Of a DNA stretch of 64,000 bases, positions 40,400 through 49,860 are shown one piece after another. The stretch is from Microbacterium paraoxydans (GTDB lineage Bacteria; Actinomycetota; Actinomycetes; Actinomycetales; Microbacteriaceae), in contig NZ_LT629770.1 of the NCBI RefSeq assembly GCF_900105335.1, positions 3,410,001 to 3,474,000 on the forward strand. Reading direction: 5' to 3'. The notes under the pieces are model-generated. The model was not told where the DNA came from, did not search any database, and was given only the letters and a program-made list of their open reading frames with translations. Numbering within the stretch: position 1 is the first letter of the stretch; each line of letters opens with the position of its first letter. The position numbers and the translations under genes were made by a program.

Positions 40400-41482
40400 A
40401 TGCGTCGCGTCATCATCCTCGGCTCCACCGGTTCCATCGGCACCCAGGCGCTGGATGTGATCCGTGCCAATCCTCGACGCTTCGAGGTCGTCGGTCTCGC
40501 CGCCGGGTCGAACGCGGCGATGGTGGCCGAGCAGGCGGCGCAGTTCCAGGTGGAGCACACCGCTCTCGGCGCGGCGGAGGCGGAGCAGTTGGTCCGCGAC
40601 GTCGAAGCCGATGTGGTGCTGAACGCGATCACCGGCTCGATCGGTCTGGGATCGACGCTGGCTGCGCTGGAGGAGGGGAGGACGCTCGCCCTGGCGAACA
40701 AGGAGTCGCTGATCGTCGGCGGCGATCTCGTGCTGGCCGCCGCAGCCCCCGGTCAGATCGTGCCCGTGGACTCCGAGCACTCCGCTCTCGCGCAGGCCCT
40801 GCGCTCCGGCACACACGACGAGATCCGTCGGCTGGTGGTCACGGCCTCGGGCGGGCCCTTCCGCGGGAAGTCGCGCGACGAGCTCAGCGCTGTCACGCCG
40901 CAGGAAGCGCTCGCGCACCCGACGTGGAACATGGGACGCACGGTCACGACGAACTCCGCCACCCTGGTCAACAAGGGCCTCGAGGTCATCGAGGCGCACC
41001 TGCTGTTCGACGTGCCCTACGACGACATCGACGTCGTCGTGCACCCGCAATCGATCGTCCATTCCATGGTGGAGTTCATCGACGGATCCACCATCGCGCA
41101 GGCCTCTCCGCCGGACATGCGTCTGCCCATCTCGCTGGGCCTCGACTGGCCAGACCGGGTGGGTGGTGTGGGCCGCTCACTGGACTGGACCACCGCCACG
41201 TCGTGGACGTTCGAGCCGCTCGATGACGACGCCTTCCCCGCGGTGGCGCTCGCGAAGGCCGTCGGGCGTGCCGGAGGAACCTTCCCCGCCGTCTACAACG
41301 CCGCCAACGAGCAGGCCGTGGACGCGTTCCACGAAGGGCGCCTGCCGTTCCTCGGCATCGTCGACACCGTGCAGCGGGTCGTCGACGCGCACGACGCTCC
41401 GGACGCGCTGACCGTGGAATCGCTCGCGGCGGCCGAGGACTGGGCGCGGCGGAAGGCCGACCAGCTCATCGCCGCCACCTGA
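40400..41482 (+). CDS. dxr: 1-deoxy-D-xylulose 5-phosphate reductoisomerase
   Basis: This 360-residue enzyme catalyses the second step of the MEP isoprenoid pathway. The NADPH fold [11 protein letters not shown] is at 7-17. The metal and substrate motifs are [21 protein letters not shown] and [19 protein letters not shown], and a C-terminal helical bundle follows. The TAGGCT hexamer (40388-40393) ends 6 nt before ATG 40400, so the transcript is probably leaderless. In many bacteria dxr-rseP-ispG are adjacent; here they are separated by genes on the other strand. Confidence 0.96.
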   Translation: MRRVIILGSTGSIGTQALDVIRANPRRFEVVGLAAGSNAAMVAEQAAQFQVEHTALGAAEAEQLVRDVEADVVLNAITGSIGLGSTLAALEEGRTLALANKESLIVGGDLVLAAAAPGQIVPVDSEHSALAQALRSGTHDEIRRLVVTASGGPFRGKSRDELSAVTPQEALAHPTWNMGRTVTTNSATLVNKGLEVIEAHLLFDVPYDDIDVVVHPQSIVHSMVEFIDGSTIAQASPPDMRLPISLGLDWPDRVGGVGRSLDWTTATSWTFEPLDDDAFPAVALAKAVGRAGGTFPAVYNAANEQAVDAFHEGRLPFLGIVDTVQRVVDAHDAPDALTVESLAAAEDWARRKADQLIAAT

Positions 41483-41494
41483 CGCGGCGCGGGC

Positions 41495-43117
41495 TCAGTC
41501 CGCGTCCGGGTACGGCACGGGCCAGCGCGGCTCGGGCACCGGCCAGCCGGCCGCCTTCAACGCACGCCGGGAGAGCTCGCGGGCGGAGTACGGCGTCCGC
41601 ACTCCGCGGATGTCGCGGTAGTCCTGGTGGCCGGGGCCGGCCCAGAGGATCGCATCGCCGTCGCCGACGAGTCCGACGGCGGCGACGATCGCGGCCTCCG
41701 GCGGGGAGTACTCGTGGATCTCGGCGCCAGGCCGGGCGCGACGGGCGCCCTCGACGAGCGTCGCGCGGATCGACGCCGGGTCCTCGAACCGCGGGTGGTG
41801 ATCGGTCACGACGAGGATGTCGCTGCCTTCCACCGCGGTGCGGGCCATGTCGAAGCGCTTGCTGGCGTCGCGGTCCCCGTCGGCCCCGAAGAGCATGAGC
41901 ACCTTGCCGGGAGTCACCCGTCGCACGGCCGCCAGGGTCTTCTCGAAAGCATCAGGCGAGTGGCCGAAGTCGACGAAGACGGCCGGCCCCCGCGCGCCCG
42001 AGACGAGCTGCGTGCGCCCTGGCAGATAGGCGTGGATGCCGCCGTCGCGCTGCAGGGCTTCGACGATGCGATCCCAGGCATAGCCGCCTTCGAGCAGCAT
42101 GACGATCGCGAGCGCCGCGTTCGCCGCCATGTGCGGACCGATCACCGGCACCGTCGTGGTGAGCGTGCCGGCCGGTCCCGTCATCGTGAACGTCGTGCCG
42201 GTCGTCCGCTCGTCGTCGATGACGACCACCCAGTCGGCCTGCGCCGCAGCATCGGCGTCGGCCGCGATGGAGGGTGTCCCGACGGTGACGACGGGGATCT
42301 CGGAGCGTGCGACGACGAGGGCGCCGGAGGAGGAGTCGAGGCAGACGACGCCGCGCACGGCACGGTCGGGGCGGAAGAGAGGCAGCTTCGCCTCGAAGTA
42401 CTCCTCCATGTCCGCGTAGTCGTCGAGGTGGTCGTGGCTGAGGTTGGTGAACCCCGCGACGTCGAATCGGATGCCGTCGACGCGGTGCCGGGACAGGGCC
42501 TGGGCGCTGACCTCGACCGCGACGGCCTCGACCTCGCGCTCGCGCATGAGCGCGAGGAGGGCGTGCATCTCGGAGGCCTCGGGGGTGGTGAGCCGCGAGA
42601 CGATGACCTCACCCGCGATGTGTCGTTCGGCGGTGGAGGAGAGCCCGGTGACGACGCCCATCTGGTCGAGGATGCCCTCGAGGAGATGCGAGACGCTCGT
42701 CTTGCCGTTCGTCCCGGTGGTCGCGAACAGGAGGGGGAGCGGGTCCTCCGCGCCCGTGCCGTACACCCAGGCGCTCAGCGCGCCGAGCACGCCGCGGGGA
42801 TCGTCGACGATGAGGATCGGGAGACCGGCGTCCGCGGCGATGTCGGCACCCGCCTGGTCCGTGATGACCGCGACCGCTCCCTTCTCGGCGGCGGTCTTCG
42901 CGAACTCCGCGCCGTGGCGGTTCACGCCGCGGATCGCGACGAACGCCTCGCCGGGACGCAGGTCCGCCGTGGCGAGGGTGATGCCACTGAGAGCGACGCC
43001 CTCCACGTCGCCACGCACGGAGCGGGCGAACAGGGAGGCGAGTTCGGACAGCTCGCGCCGGGGCGGGTTCGCCGGGCGGAGCACGGGGGGCAGGGTCGGC
43101 TGTTGTTCCATCGACAT
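41495..43117 (-). CDS. MurE-type Mur ligase with altered substrate loop
   Basis: This 540-residue Mur ligase has P-loop ATTGTNGKTS (132-141), carbamylated-lysine region FEAKLPLF (Lys244) and the HSP and Asp motifs of the family. It resembles MurE, which adds the third residue to UDP-MurNAc-L-Ala-D-Glu. The DNPR loop of DAP-adding enzymes is changed to TDHHPR (438-443), keeping Arg443 but replacing Asp-Asn by His-His. Microbacterium walls are B-type with Lys, Orn or homoserine at position 3, so a different amino acid is plausible. It lies far from any dcw cluster in view. GGAGACGAC precedes ATG. Confidence 0.8.
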   Translation of the reverse strand: MSMEQQPTLPPVLRPANPPRRELSELASLFARSVRGDVEGVALSGITLATADLRPGEAFVAIRGVNRHGAEFAKTAAEKGAVAVITDQAGADIAADAGLPILIVDDPRGVLGALSAWVYGTGAEDPLPLLFATTGTNGKTSVSHLLEGILDQMGVVTGLSSTAERHIAGEVIVSRLTTPEASEMHALLALMREREVEAVAVEVSAQALSRHRVDGIRFDVAGFTNLSHDHLDDYADMEEYFEAKLPLFRPDRAVRGVVCLDSSSGALVVARSEIPVVTVGTPSIAADADAAAQADWVVVIDDERTTGTTFTMTGPAGTLTTTVPVIGPHMAANAALAIVMLLEGGYAWDRIVEALQRDGGIHAYLPGRTQLVSGARGPAVFVDFGHSPDAFEKTLAAVRRVTPGKVLMLFGADGDRDASKRFDMARTAVEGSDILVVTDHHPRFEDPASIRATLVEGARRARPGAEIHEYSPPEAAIVAAVGLVGDGDAILWAGPGHQDYRDIRGVRTPYSARELSRRALKAAGWPVPEPRWPVPYPDAD

Positions 43118-43202
43118 GTCGTCTCCATGTTCTCACGACGGCGGTGTCGGCTCGGGCGGGTCGGTCCGCCGCGCGCCGGAGCCGGGCGCGGCGGACCTCG
43201 GG

Positions 43203-43877
43203 TCAGGCGCGTCGACGGAAGGCGAGTACCGCGACCACGAGCGCCGCGACGCCAGCGAGCAGGCCGCCGGCACCCAGGGCGATGCCCAGCGCGTCGTCGC
43301 CGTCATCAGCCGTCGCGGGCTGCGGCGCGGCGCTCGTGCCGTGACCGTCCGCGGTGCCGTCGGTGACCGTCACGACAGGCGCGGGGGAGTCGAGGTCGTG
43401 CGGGTCCTCACCCTTCTCGGCGAGCTGCGTCCACTCGGTCGCGCCGTCCACGCACTGCTGGACCACCGGGAAGGCGAGCGTCTCGGGCGTGTCCTCGTCC
43501 AGGCCCACCGACATGCTCACGGCGCCGCGCAGGTCGGTCGGCACAGGGGTGAGGGCGGTGTACGTGACGGCGCTCACGAGACCGTCGTCGCCGCGCTCGA
43601 CCTGGATGGTCCAGTCGCCGTCGAGCGTCGGGGCGACCGAGGCGAGGCCGTCCGGCATGGTGATGCGCAGGGCCGTGGTGGGCGAGGTGCCGCAGCCGTG
43701 CGAGAACGAGAAGGTCAGCACGCCGTGGTCGCCCGCGGCGAGCTCGTCGGGGCTGACGCTGACGTGCGCCCCGGCCATCGCGGGGACGGCGAGGGCGAGG
43801 GCCAGTCCGCCGACGATGCCGGTGGCTCCGAGAAGGGTGCGGCGCGGACGACGGGGACGGATGGTGGTGTTCGACAT
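43203..43877 (-). CDS. YcnI-like copper-binding membrane protein (DUF1775)
   Basis: This 224-residue protein has an N-terminal signal peptide with an AGA cleavage motif, so mature protein would start at His38 (HVSVSP), the conserved copper ligand of YcnI/DUF1775. A beta-sandwich domain with two cysteines (HGCGTS and QQCVDG) follows. An Ala/Asp/Thr linker and a C-terminal helix with RRR anchor (about 196-218) end it. GGAGACCCC precedes ATG 43877. The upstream 194-residue membrane protein is in the same orientation 92 bp away. Extracytoplasmic copper handling is inferred from family knowledge. Confidence 0.85.
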   Translation of the reverse strand: MSNTTIRPRRPRRTLLGATGIVGGLALALAVPAMAGAHVSVSPDELAAGDHGVLTFSFSHGCGTSPTTALRITMPDGLASVAPTLDGDWTIQVERGDDGLVSAVTYTALTPVPTDLRGAVSMSVGLDEDTPETLAFPVVQQCVDGATEWTQLAEKGEDPHDLDSPAPVVTVTDGTADGHGTSAAPQPATADDGDDALGIALGAGGLLAGVAALVVAVLAFRRRA

Positions 43878-43969
43878 GGGGTCTCCAGATGCTCGTGTGC
43901 GGGCGCGCCGGAACAGCGCAGCCCGGAAGGAAGGGCCGTCGAACGGCGACGGCCGGATCAAGGGACGGC

Positions 43970-44554
43970 TCAGCCGCCGACGAGCAGCGGAGGACCGCGT
44001 CGCGAGACCACGGCGGTCGTCGCGACGTCGAGCGGAGGGAGGAGAGCGGAGCGCAGCGGACGCGGGGGTGCCGGAGGCGTGGAGGCGGGCGTCGCCGTGC
44101 GTCGGAGGGCGGCCTGGAACCAGCGGGCGATCGTGCGCAGCACGCTCTCGCCATGCCACAGCAGCACCGTCGTCAGCAGGGCGGCGACGAGGTGGGCCGA
44201 CAGCATCAGCGCTCCCGGCCCTGGGGCCGGTGACAGCGAGCCGAGTGCGCTCAGGTCGAGGTGGTGGGAGTGGGCGCCGAGGCCGGGGGCGTCTCCGGCG
44301 GTGGGGGCGCCCAGAAGCTGGAAGAGCAGGTGGAACGCGCCCTGCGCCAGGATCACGGCCACCGCGACCCGCGCGCGCGACGACCGCTCGCCGACCACGG
44401 CGGCGGAGAGGGGCACGAAGAGCGCGGCGACGGCGGCGATGAGCAGCGGGTGCGGGGCGGCGCCGCCGGCGAGCGTGTGGGAGACGGCCGCGAGGAGCGT
44501 GGCGATCGCGGACACGGCGGCGGCGCGGAGGAAGCGCAGCTGCCGGGACGTCAT
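43970..44554 (-). CDS. Uncharacterised polytopic membrane protein, partner of YcnI-like gene
   Basis: This 194-residue protein has about four hydrophobic helices (about 8-30, 37-55, 62-80, 113-132). The AHSHHLDLS loop is His-rich, and the C-terminal half is Pro- and Arg-rich and cytoplasmic. The family is not recognised with certainty, though similar proteins often sit beside YcnI-like and copper genes, which suggests metal transport. TAGGCT (44561-44566, minus strand) ends 6 nt before the ATG. It precedes ycnI-like in one transcription unit. Confidence 0.6.
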   Translation of the reverse strand: MTSRQLRFLRAAAVSAIATLLAAVSHTLAGGAAPHPLLIAAVAALFVPLSAAVVGERSSRARVAVAVILAQGAFHLLFQLLGAPTAGDAPGLGAHSHHLDLSALGSLSPAPGPGALMLSAHLVAALLTTVLLWHGESVLRTIARWFQAALRRTATPASTPPAPPRPLRSALLPPLDVATTAVVSRRGPPLLVGG

Positions 44555-44620
44555 CGTGCCAGCCTAGCGACGCTGCGCGAGCCGGGCGGATTCCTAGGCG
44601 GCGGGCAGTAGCGTTGGCCT

Positions 44621-45934
44621 GTGGAATTCCTGCTCTATCTGGGCGGCATCGTGTTCATGCTGATCGGCCTCGGCCTCTCGATCGGTCTGCACGAGGTCGG
44701 CCACCTCGTCCCCGCGAAGCTCTTCGGCGTGCGTGTCGGCCAGTACATGATCGGCTTCGGGCCGCGCCTGTGGTCGAAGCGGATCGGCGAGACGGAGTAC
44801 GGTTTCAAGCTGCTGCCCCTCGGCGGCTTCATCTCGATGTCGGGCATGTATCCGTCATCGAAGGACAGCGGGCCGGCATCCGGGGCGTTCCGCACGCTCA
44901 TCCAGGACGCGCGCTCAGCCAACGACGAGACGATCGCGGAAGGCGCGGAGGACCGGGTCTTCTACAAGCTGCCGGTGTGGAAGCGCGTGATCGTGATGCT
45001 CGGCGGGCCGCTCATGAATCTCCTGCTGGCCGTGGTCATCTTCACCGTCCTCGTCAGCGGGATCGGTGTGCAGCAGGGCACCACGACGGTCGCGGCGGTG
45101 AACGAGTGCGTGGTTCCCGCGTCGTCGACGGCGACCGAGTGCGGGGCCGATGATCCGGAGTCTCCGGCCGCTGCGGCCGATGTGCAGCCCGGCGACGTCC
45201 TCGTGTCGATCGACGGGAAGCCGGTGTCGACCTTCGCCGAGGCCACCGCCATCGTCCAGGCCTCACCGGGCGATCCCCTCGCCCTCGTCGTGCGCCGGGA
45301 CGGCTCCGAGCGGACGCTGACCCTCACGCCCATCGCCGCGGAGCGCACCCTCACGGATGCGAGCGGGCAGCCGGTGCTCGACGACGACGGCGATCCCGTC
45401 GTGAAGGAGGTCGGCTACGCGGGGATGATCGCGCAGATGGGCTACGTACAGCAGCCGCTGACCGCCGGACCCCAGCTGGCGGCGGACACCGTCGCCCGGG
45501 TCGGCTCGCTGATCGTCACGCTGCCGGTGCGGCTGTGGGACGTCGGGGTCTCGCTCGTGACGGGAGGGGAACGCGATCCGAACGGACCGCTGAGCGTCGT
45601 CGGCGTCGGGCGTCTCGCGGGCGAGGTGGCCGCGACGGACGCTCCGGTGCTCAACCGGTTCGCCGTGCTGCTCGGCCTTCTCGGCTCGCTCAACGTCGCG
45701 CTCTTCGTCTTCAACCTCATCCCGCTGCTGCCGCTCGACGGCGGGCACATCGTCGTCGCGCTGTGGGAGGGGGTCAAGCGGGCGTGGGCGAAGCTCTTCC
45801 GGCGGCCGCCGCCGGCGCCGGTCGACGCCACCAAGCTCGTGCCGCTGACCGTCGTCGTCGCGACGCTGCTGATCGCGATGGGCGCGCTCCTGCTCGTGGC
45901 CGACCTGTTCAACCCGGTCAAGCTCCTGGGCTGA
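44621..45934 (+). CDS. rseP: Site-2 protease-like membrane metalloprotease (RseP family)
   Basis: This 437-residue M50B zinc protease has HEVGH at 24-28 in the first membrane helix and the LDG motif PLLPLDGGHIV near 370-380, in total four helices. A PDZ domain (about 180-265) lies between helices two and three. It cleaves membrane-bound anti-sigma factors or remnant signal peptides, by family analogy. GTG 44621 is fixed by TAGCGT (44609-44614), which ends 6 nt upstream. The usual dxr-rseP-ispG neighbourhood is loosened by intervening minus-strand genes. Confidence 0.92.
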   Translation: MEFLLYLGGIVFMLIGLGLSIGLHEVGHLVPAKLFGVRVGQYMIGFGPRLWSKRIGETEYGFKLLPLGGFISMSGMYPSSKDSGPASGAFRTLIQDARSANDETIAEGAEDRVFYKLPVWKRVIVMLGGPLMNLLLAVVIFTVLVSGIGVQQGTTTVAAVNECVVPASSTATECGADDPESPAAAADVQPGDVLVSIDGKPVSTFAEATAIVQASPGDPLALVVRRDGSERTLTLTPIAAERTLTDASGQPVLDDDGDPVVKEVGYAGMIAQMGYVQQPLTAGPQLAADTVARVGSLIVTLPVRLWDVGVSLVTGGERDPNGPLSVVGVGRLAGEVAATDAPVLNRFAVLLGLLGSLNVALFVFNLIPLLPLDGGHIVVALWEGVKRAWAKLFRRPPPAPVDATKLVPLTVVVATLLIAMGALLLVADLFNPVKLLG

Positions 45935-45952
45935 GCGGTCGGAAGCCCGGCC

Positions 45953-47836
45953 TCAGGCCAGGGCGTGCGCGGCCAGACGCTCCAGCGTGCGGATGCCGTC
46001 GCGGGACAGGATCGATTCGAGGTGGCCCTGCACCGATGCGAAGCCGTCGCCGCGAAGCGCGTAGACGTCCCCGGTCACCGGATCGGCGGAGACCTCGGCC
46101 GTGCCCACCGTGGTCACTCCGGGGTCGACCCGCGCAGTGAAGGTGTTGTAGAACCCGATCGAGGCGTCCTCGCCGAACACCGGCACGGCCTTCTGCAGCC
46201 CTTGGTGCGGAGCGTCGAGAGGCGTCAACGCGATCCCCATCCGGTCCGCCAGGATCTGGTGGCTCAGGCAGACCGCGAGCAACGGCGAATGCGCCTGCAG
46301 GCGGGCCGCCACGACCTCGCGCATCCGCGCGATGCGCGGGCTCGCGCCGTCGCGGGGGTCTCCCGGACCGGGGCCGGCGACGACGAGATCGGCCGTCTCG
46401 ACCGCCTCGTCGTCCACGTCGTCCCAGGAGGCGATGGTCACGTCGAGCCCGAGGTGCCGCAGCTGATGCGCGAGCATCGTCGTGAAGCGGTCCTCGGCGT
46501 CGACCACGAGGGCGGAGCGGCCGGAGAACGGACCGGTGAAGTCCTCGCCCTGTGGATTCAGCCAGAATTCGGCGAGGCGGGCGTTGCGCGAGGAGAGCAG
46601 CGCGGCGACGTCCGGGTCGTCCGCGAGACGCCGGGGCTCACCGGGGGCGTCGGCGTCGCTCCGCGCCTCGGCCACACGATCCCGGTCGATCGCGCCGATG
46701 GCGCCGAGCACGCCCGCGGCCTTGCCGTGGGTCTCGGAGACCTCGCCGTGCGGGTCCGAGTGCCGGACGAGGGTCGCGCCGACGGGCACGCTCAGCGCGC
46801 CGTCCTGCAGGTACACGGTGCGGATGAGGATGGGCGCGTCGAGGTCGTGCCCGCCATCGGCGTTGGGGGTGAACAGCGCGGCCACCCCGGAGTAGTAGCC
46901 CCGGGGCTTGCGCTCGTGCCGCCGGATCACGGCGCAGGCGTTCTGCATGGGGGAGCCGGTGACGGTCGGGGCGAACATCGTCTCGCGGAGGATGTCCCGC
47001 GGGTCCAGCCCGCTCCGGCCGCGCAGCATGTACTCGGTGTGCGTCAGCCGCGACATCTCCTTCAGATGCGGACCCGTGATGCGTCCGCCGTCGGCGCAGA
47101 CGGCGCTCATCATCTTGAGCTCCTCGTCGACGACCATGAACAGCTCCTCGGTCTCCTTGGTCGACGTGAGGAAGCCGGTGAGCGTCTCCTTGGTCGCGCC
47201 GCCCGCCGGATGCCGGAACGTGCCCGAGATGGGATTCATGGTGACGATGCCACCGCGGGCCACGACGTGCGCCTCGGGGCTCGCGCCGACCGCGATATGA
47301 CCGGGGGTGACGACCGCGAACGTCCAATACGCGCCGCGCTCGTGGGCGAGGAGCGCTCGGAACCAGGTGAGCGCCGCGGTGCGCTCATCGGTGTCGACGG
47401 TCGCGGTGAAGTCGCGGCGGATGACGAAGTTCGCGCCCTCGCCGCGGCCGATCTCGTCGGCGATCACCGTCTCCACGATCGCGGCGTACTCCTCGTCCGC
47501 GATGTCGAAGCCCTCGTCACGCAGGGGGACCGGGGACGAGGGGAGCGCGGCGAGCACGGCGGCGGTCGGCAGGTGGAGGTGCTCCGCCACGACGAGGCAG
47601 CGCAGCGGGGCGCCGTCGTCCTGAGCCACGAAGCCGCGCTCGCGGACCTGTCGATACGGGACGAGCGCGAACACCTCCCGCGGCTCTCCGTCGACGGTCA
47701 GCGGGATGTCGGCGAGCAGCTCGACGTCGGTCACGTCGCCGGTGAGCAGCTCCACGGTGTCCGTGCCGTCCCGGGCGATCAGCACGAAGGACGCGGTGGG
47801 ATCGGCGCTGAGCTCGTCGAGGCGAGAGAGGGTCAT
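45953..47836 (-). CDS. trpEG: Fused anthranilate synthase TrpEG (PhzE-like)
   Basis: This 627-residue protein fuses a chorismate-binding component I (about 1-420) and a glutamine amidotransferase (about 440-627). Component I has the NPISGT motif at 201-206, and the amidotransferase has Cys523 in LLAVCLSHQ with a His-Leu-Glu in VQGHLESIL as the rest of the triad. By sequence it looks like PhzE, but no other phenazine genes are present. A leader peptide with tandem Trp codons and an attenuator precede it, so it should serve tryptophan synthesis. AGGAGA before ATG 47836 supports the start. It converges on rseP. Confidence 0.88.
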   Translation of the reverse strand: MTLSRLDELSADPTASFVLIARDGTDTVELLTGDVTDVELLADIPLTVDGEPREVFALVPYRQVRERGFVAQDDGAPLRCLVVAEHLHLPTAAVLAALPSSPVPLRDEGFDIADEEYAAIVETVIADEIGRGEGANFVIRRDFTATVDTDERTAALTWFRALLAHERGAYWTFAVVTPGHIAVGASPEAHVVARGGIVTMNPISGTFRHPAGGATKETLTGFLTSTKETEELFMVVDEELKMMSAVCADGGRITGPHLKEMSRLTHTEYMLRGRSGLDPRDILRETMFAPTVTGSPMQNACAVIRRHERKPRGYYSGVAALFTPNADGGHDLDAPILIRTVYLQDGALSVPVGATLVRHSDPHGEVSETHGKAAGVLGAIGAIDRDRVAEARSDADAPGEPRRLADDPDVAALLSSRNARLAEFWLNPQGEDFTGPFSGRSALVVDAEDRFTTMLAHQLRHLGLDVTIASWDDVDDEAVETADLVVAGPGPGDPRDGASPRIARMREVVAARLQAHSPLLAVCLSHQILADRMGIALTPLDAPHQGLQKAVPVFGEDASIGFYNTFTARVDPGVTTVGTAEVSADPVTGDVYALRGDGFASVQGHLESILSRDGIRTLERLAAHALA

Positions 47837-47877
47837 CGATGTCTCCTGTGCGAGGGCTCCGGCTCGGCGCAACGAAA

Positions 47878-47898
47878 AGACCGCCCCGGAGGCGGTCT
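47878..47898 (-). terminator. Attenuator terminator of trpEG
   Basis: On the minus strand AGACCGCC-TCCGG-GGCGGTCT is a perfect 8-bp stem followed by TTTTCG. Its first half can instead pair with the AGGCGGT segment just after the leader-peptide stop. Confidence 0.85.
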
Positions 47899-47925
47899 GG
47901 ATTCGAGGGAACGCGAACACACCGC

Positions 47926-47961
47926 CTAGGAGGCGGGCCACCAGGTGATGTGCGCGATCAT
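47926..47961 (-). CDS. trpL: trp leader peptide MIAHITWWPAS
   Basis: Eleven codons with tandem Trp (TGG TGG at 47938-47943) and a TAG stop. The ATG is 7 nt after the extended -10 hexamer, so it is probably translated from a leaderless transcript. Position before a hairpin terminator and the fused anthranilate synthase fits classical attenuation: Trp-tRNA shortage stalls the ribosome and allows read-through into trpEG. No protein function beyond translation is expected. Confidence 0.85.
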   Translation of the reverse strand: MIAHITWWPAS

Positions 47962-48008
47962 TGGGGCGAAACTACCACACCCCGCCCTGCCGGCCGGGCG
48001 GCGTGACG

Positions 48009-48635
48009 TCACCAGAGAGAGCCGCCGGTTCCCGCTTCTTCGTCGTCGAGGCAGTGATCCACGAGCAGACGCACGCCGCGCGCGATCTCCTCGTCGTCCA
48101 GGTGCGGAGCGCCGGCCGGCGCGGTGCTGCGGGACCAGGGCAGATGAACGAAGCCGGCGGGCACGGGCGCGGGAACGGCGGAGAGCGCCGTGTACAGCAC
48201 GTGGTTGCACACGTACGAGCCCGCGGAGAGCGAGAGGCGTGCGGGGAGACCCGCATCGGCGAGCAGGCGCACGAGGCGCTTCACGGGGAGGGTGGCGAAT
48301 CGGGCGGCCGGACCGTCCGGATCGCTGCGCTGGTCCACCGGCTGCGCGCCGTCGTTGTCGGGGATCCGCGCGTCGATCAGGTTCAGCCCGACCCGCTCGA
48401 CCGCGATCCGATCGCTTCCGCCGGCGAGACCCGTGCACACGACCGCGTCGGGGGAGTGCTGGGCGATCCGCTCCCGCAGGAGCGCGGCCGATCGGGCGAA
48501 CGACACCGGCAGCGTCGCGACGACCAGGTCGTGAGGGCCGTCGTATCCGGTGGCGACCGTCTCCACAGCCTCCGTCGAGGGATTGCGGGCCGCGCCGTCG
48601 AACGGATCGAAGCCGGTGAGGAGGATGACCGCCAT
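48009..48635 (-). CDS. pcp: Pyroglutamyl-peptidase I
   Basis: This 208-residue C15 cysteine peptidase removes N-terminal pyroglutamate. Glu80, Cys143 (GSYVCNHVLY) and His164 (GFVHLPW) form the triad, and LLTGFDPFDG opens the protein as usual. It is cytoplasmic. TACGCT on the minus strand (48642-48647) ends 6 nt before ATG 48635. It is upstream of the trp leader in the same orientation, but the trp promoter follows it, so the units are separate. Confidence 0.93.
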   Translation of the reverse strand: MAVILLTGFDPFDGAARNPSTEAVETVATGYDGPHDLVVATLPVSFARSAALLRERIAQHSPDAVVCTGLAGGSDRIAVERVGLNLIDARIPDNDGAQPVDQRSDPDGPAARFATLPVKRLVRLLADAGLPARLSLSAGSYVCNHVLYTALSAVPAPVPAGFVHLPWSRSTAPAGAPHLDDEEIARGVRLLVDHCLDDEEAGTGGSLW

Positions 48636-48695
48636 GTCCTCAGCGTAAGCGTCCGCATCCAGCCCTTCTGCATCCTGGCGGCGTAGGCTGGGATC

Positions 48696-49847
48696 GTGCC
48701 AGCAGTGAATCTTGGGATGCCGAAGGTCCCCGAAGTCCTCGCCCCGCGTCGCAAGTCCCGCCAGATCAAGGTGGGCAAGGTGCTCGTCGGCGGCGATGCG
48801 CCCGTCAGCGTGCAGTCGATGACGACGACGAAGACGACCGACATCAACGGGACGCTGCAGCAGATCGCGGAGCTCACCGCCTCGGGCTGCGAGATCGTGC
48901 GCGTCGCCGTTCCCTCGCAGGACGACGCCGATGTGCTGCACATCATCGCGAAGAAGAGCCAGATCCCGGTCATCGCCGACATCCATTTCCAGCCGAAGTA
49001 CGTCTTCCAGGCGATCGACGCCGGGTGCGCGGCCGTGCGCGTCAACCCGGGGAACATCCGCAAGTTCGACGACCAGGTCGGCGAGATCGCCAAGGCCGCC
49101 AAGGACGCGGGCGTCTCGCTCCGCATCGGCGTGAACGCCGGATCGCTCGACCGTCGCCTGCTCGAGAAGTACGGCAAGGCCACGCCGGAGGCCCTCGTCG
49201 AGAGCGCGGTCTGGGAGGCGTCGCTGTTCGAGGAACACGACTTCCACGACTTCAAGATCTCGGTCAAGCACAACGACCCGGTCGTCATGGTCAAGGCCTA
49301 CCGTCAGCTCGCCGAGCGGGGCGACTGGCCGTTGCACCTCGGCGTGACCGAGGCAGGCCCGGCCTTCCAGGGCACGATCAAGAGCGCGACCGCCTTCGGC
49401 ATCCTGCTGGGAGAGGGCATCGGCGACACCATCCGCGTGTCACTGTCCGCCCCGCCGGCCGAGGAGGTCAAGGTCGGTCACCAGATCCTCCAGTCCCTCA
49501 ACCTCCGAGAGCGCAAGCTCGAGATCGTCTCGTGCCCCTCGTGCGGTCGGGCTCAGGTCGACGTGTACACGCTCGCGGAAGACGTCACCGAGGGGCTCAA
49601 GGAGATGACGGTGCCGCTGCGCGTCGCGGTCATGGGCTGCGTCGTGAACGGCCCGGGTGAGGCACGCGAGGCCGACCTCGGTGTCGCATCCGGCAACGGC
49701 AAGGGCCAGATCTTCGTCAAGGGCGAGGTCATCAAGACCGTCCCGGAGGCCGACATCGTCGCCACCCTCATCGAGGAGGCGAACCGCATCGCCGCCGAGA
49801 TGGGACCGGACGCTCCGCTCGGCACCGCCCAGGTCGTCACCGCCTGA
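48696..49847 (+). CDS. ispG: 4-hydroxy-3-methylbut-2-enyl-diphosphate synthase
   Basis: This 383-residue iron-sulfur enzyme makes HMBPP in the MEP pathway. The TIM-barrel part starts [33 protein letters not shown]. The [4Fe-4S] cysteines are in [11 protein letters not shown] and [15 protein letters not shown] 48696 is fixed by TAGGCT (48684-48689) ending 6 nt earlier. Length matches the short bacterial form. It pairs functionally with dxr in this window. Confidence 0.96.
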   Translation: MPAVNLGMPKVPEVLAPRRKSRQIKVGKVLVGGDAPVSVQSMTTTKTTDINGTLQQIAELTASGCEIVRVAVPSQDDADVLHIIAKKSQIPVIADIHFQPKYVFQAIDAGCAAVRVNPGNIRKFDDQVGEIAKAAKDAGVSLRIGVNAGSLDRRLLEKYGKATPEALVESAVWEASLFEEHDFHDFKISVKHNDPVVMVKAYRQLAERGDWPLHLGVTEAGPAFQGTIKSATAFGILLGEGIGDTIRVSLSAPPAEEVKVGHQILQSLNLRERKLEIVSCPSCGRAQVDVYTLAEDVTEGLKEMTVPLRVAVMGCVVNGPGEAREADLGVASGNGKGQIFVKGEVIKTVPEADIVATLIEEANRIAAEMGPDAPLGTAQVVTA

Positions 49848-49860
49848 GCCGAGGAGCGCC

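Larger units (their letters stand above)
47878..47977 (-). promoter_or_regulatory. Trp attenuator: promoter, leader peptide and competing hairpins
   Basis: On the minus strand an extended -10 TGGTAGTTT (47969-47977) stands 7 nt before the leader ATG. Segment 1 CCGCCT (47931-47936) overlaps the Ala-Ser codons, segment 2 AGGCGGT (47921-47927) follows the stop, segment 3 ACCGCCT is 47890-47896, and segment 4 GGCGGTCT is 47878-47885. Pairs 1:2, 2:3 and 3:4 are all possible. Stalling at the Trp codons should block 1:2, free 2:3 and prevent the 3:4 terminator. Confidence 0.85.

Noticed and set aside
45953..47836. Phenazine biosynthesis gene phzE
   Set aside because: No other phz genes nearby, and a Trp attenuator precedes it, so tryptophan synthesis is the better explanation.
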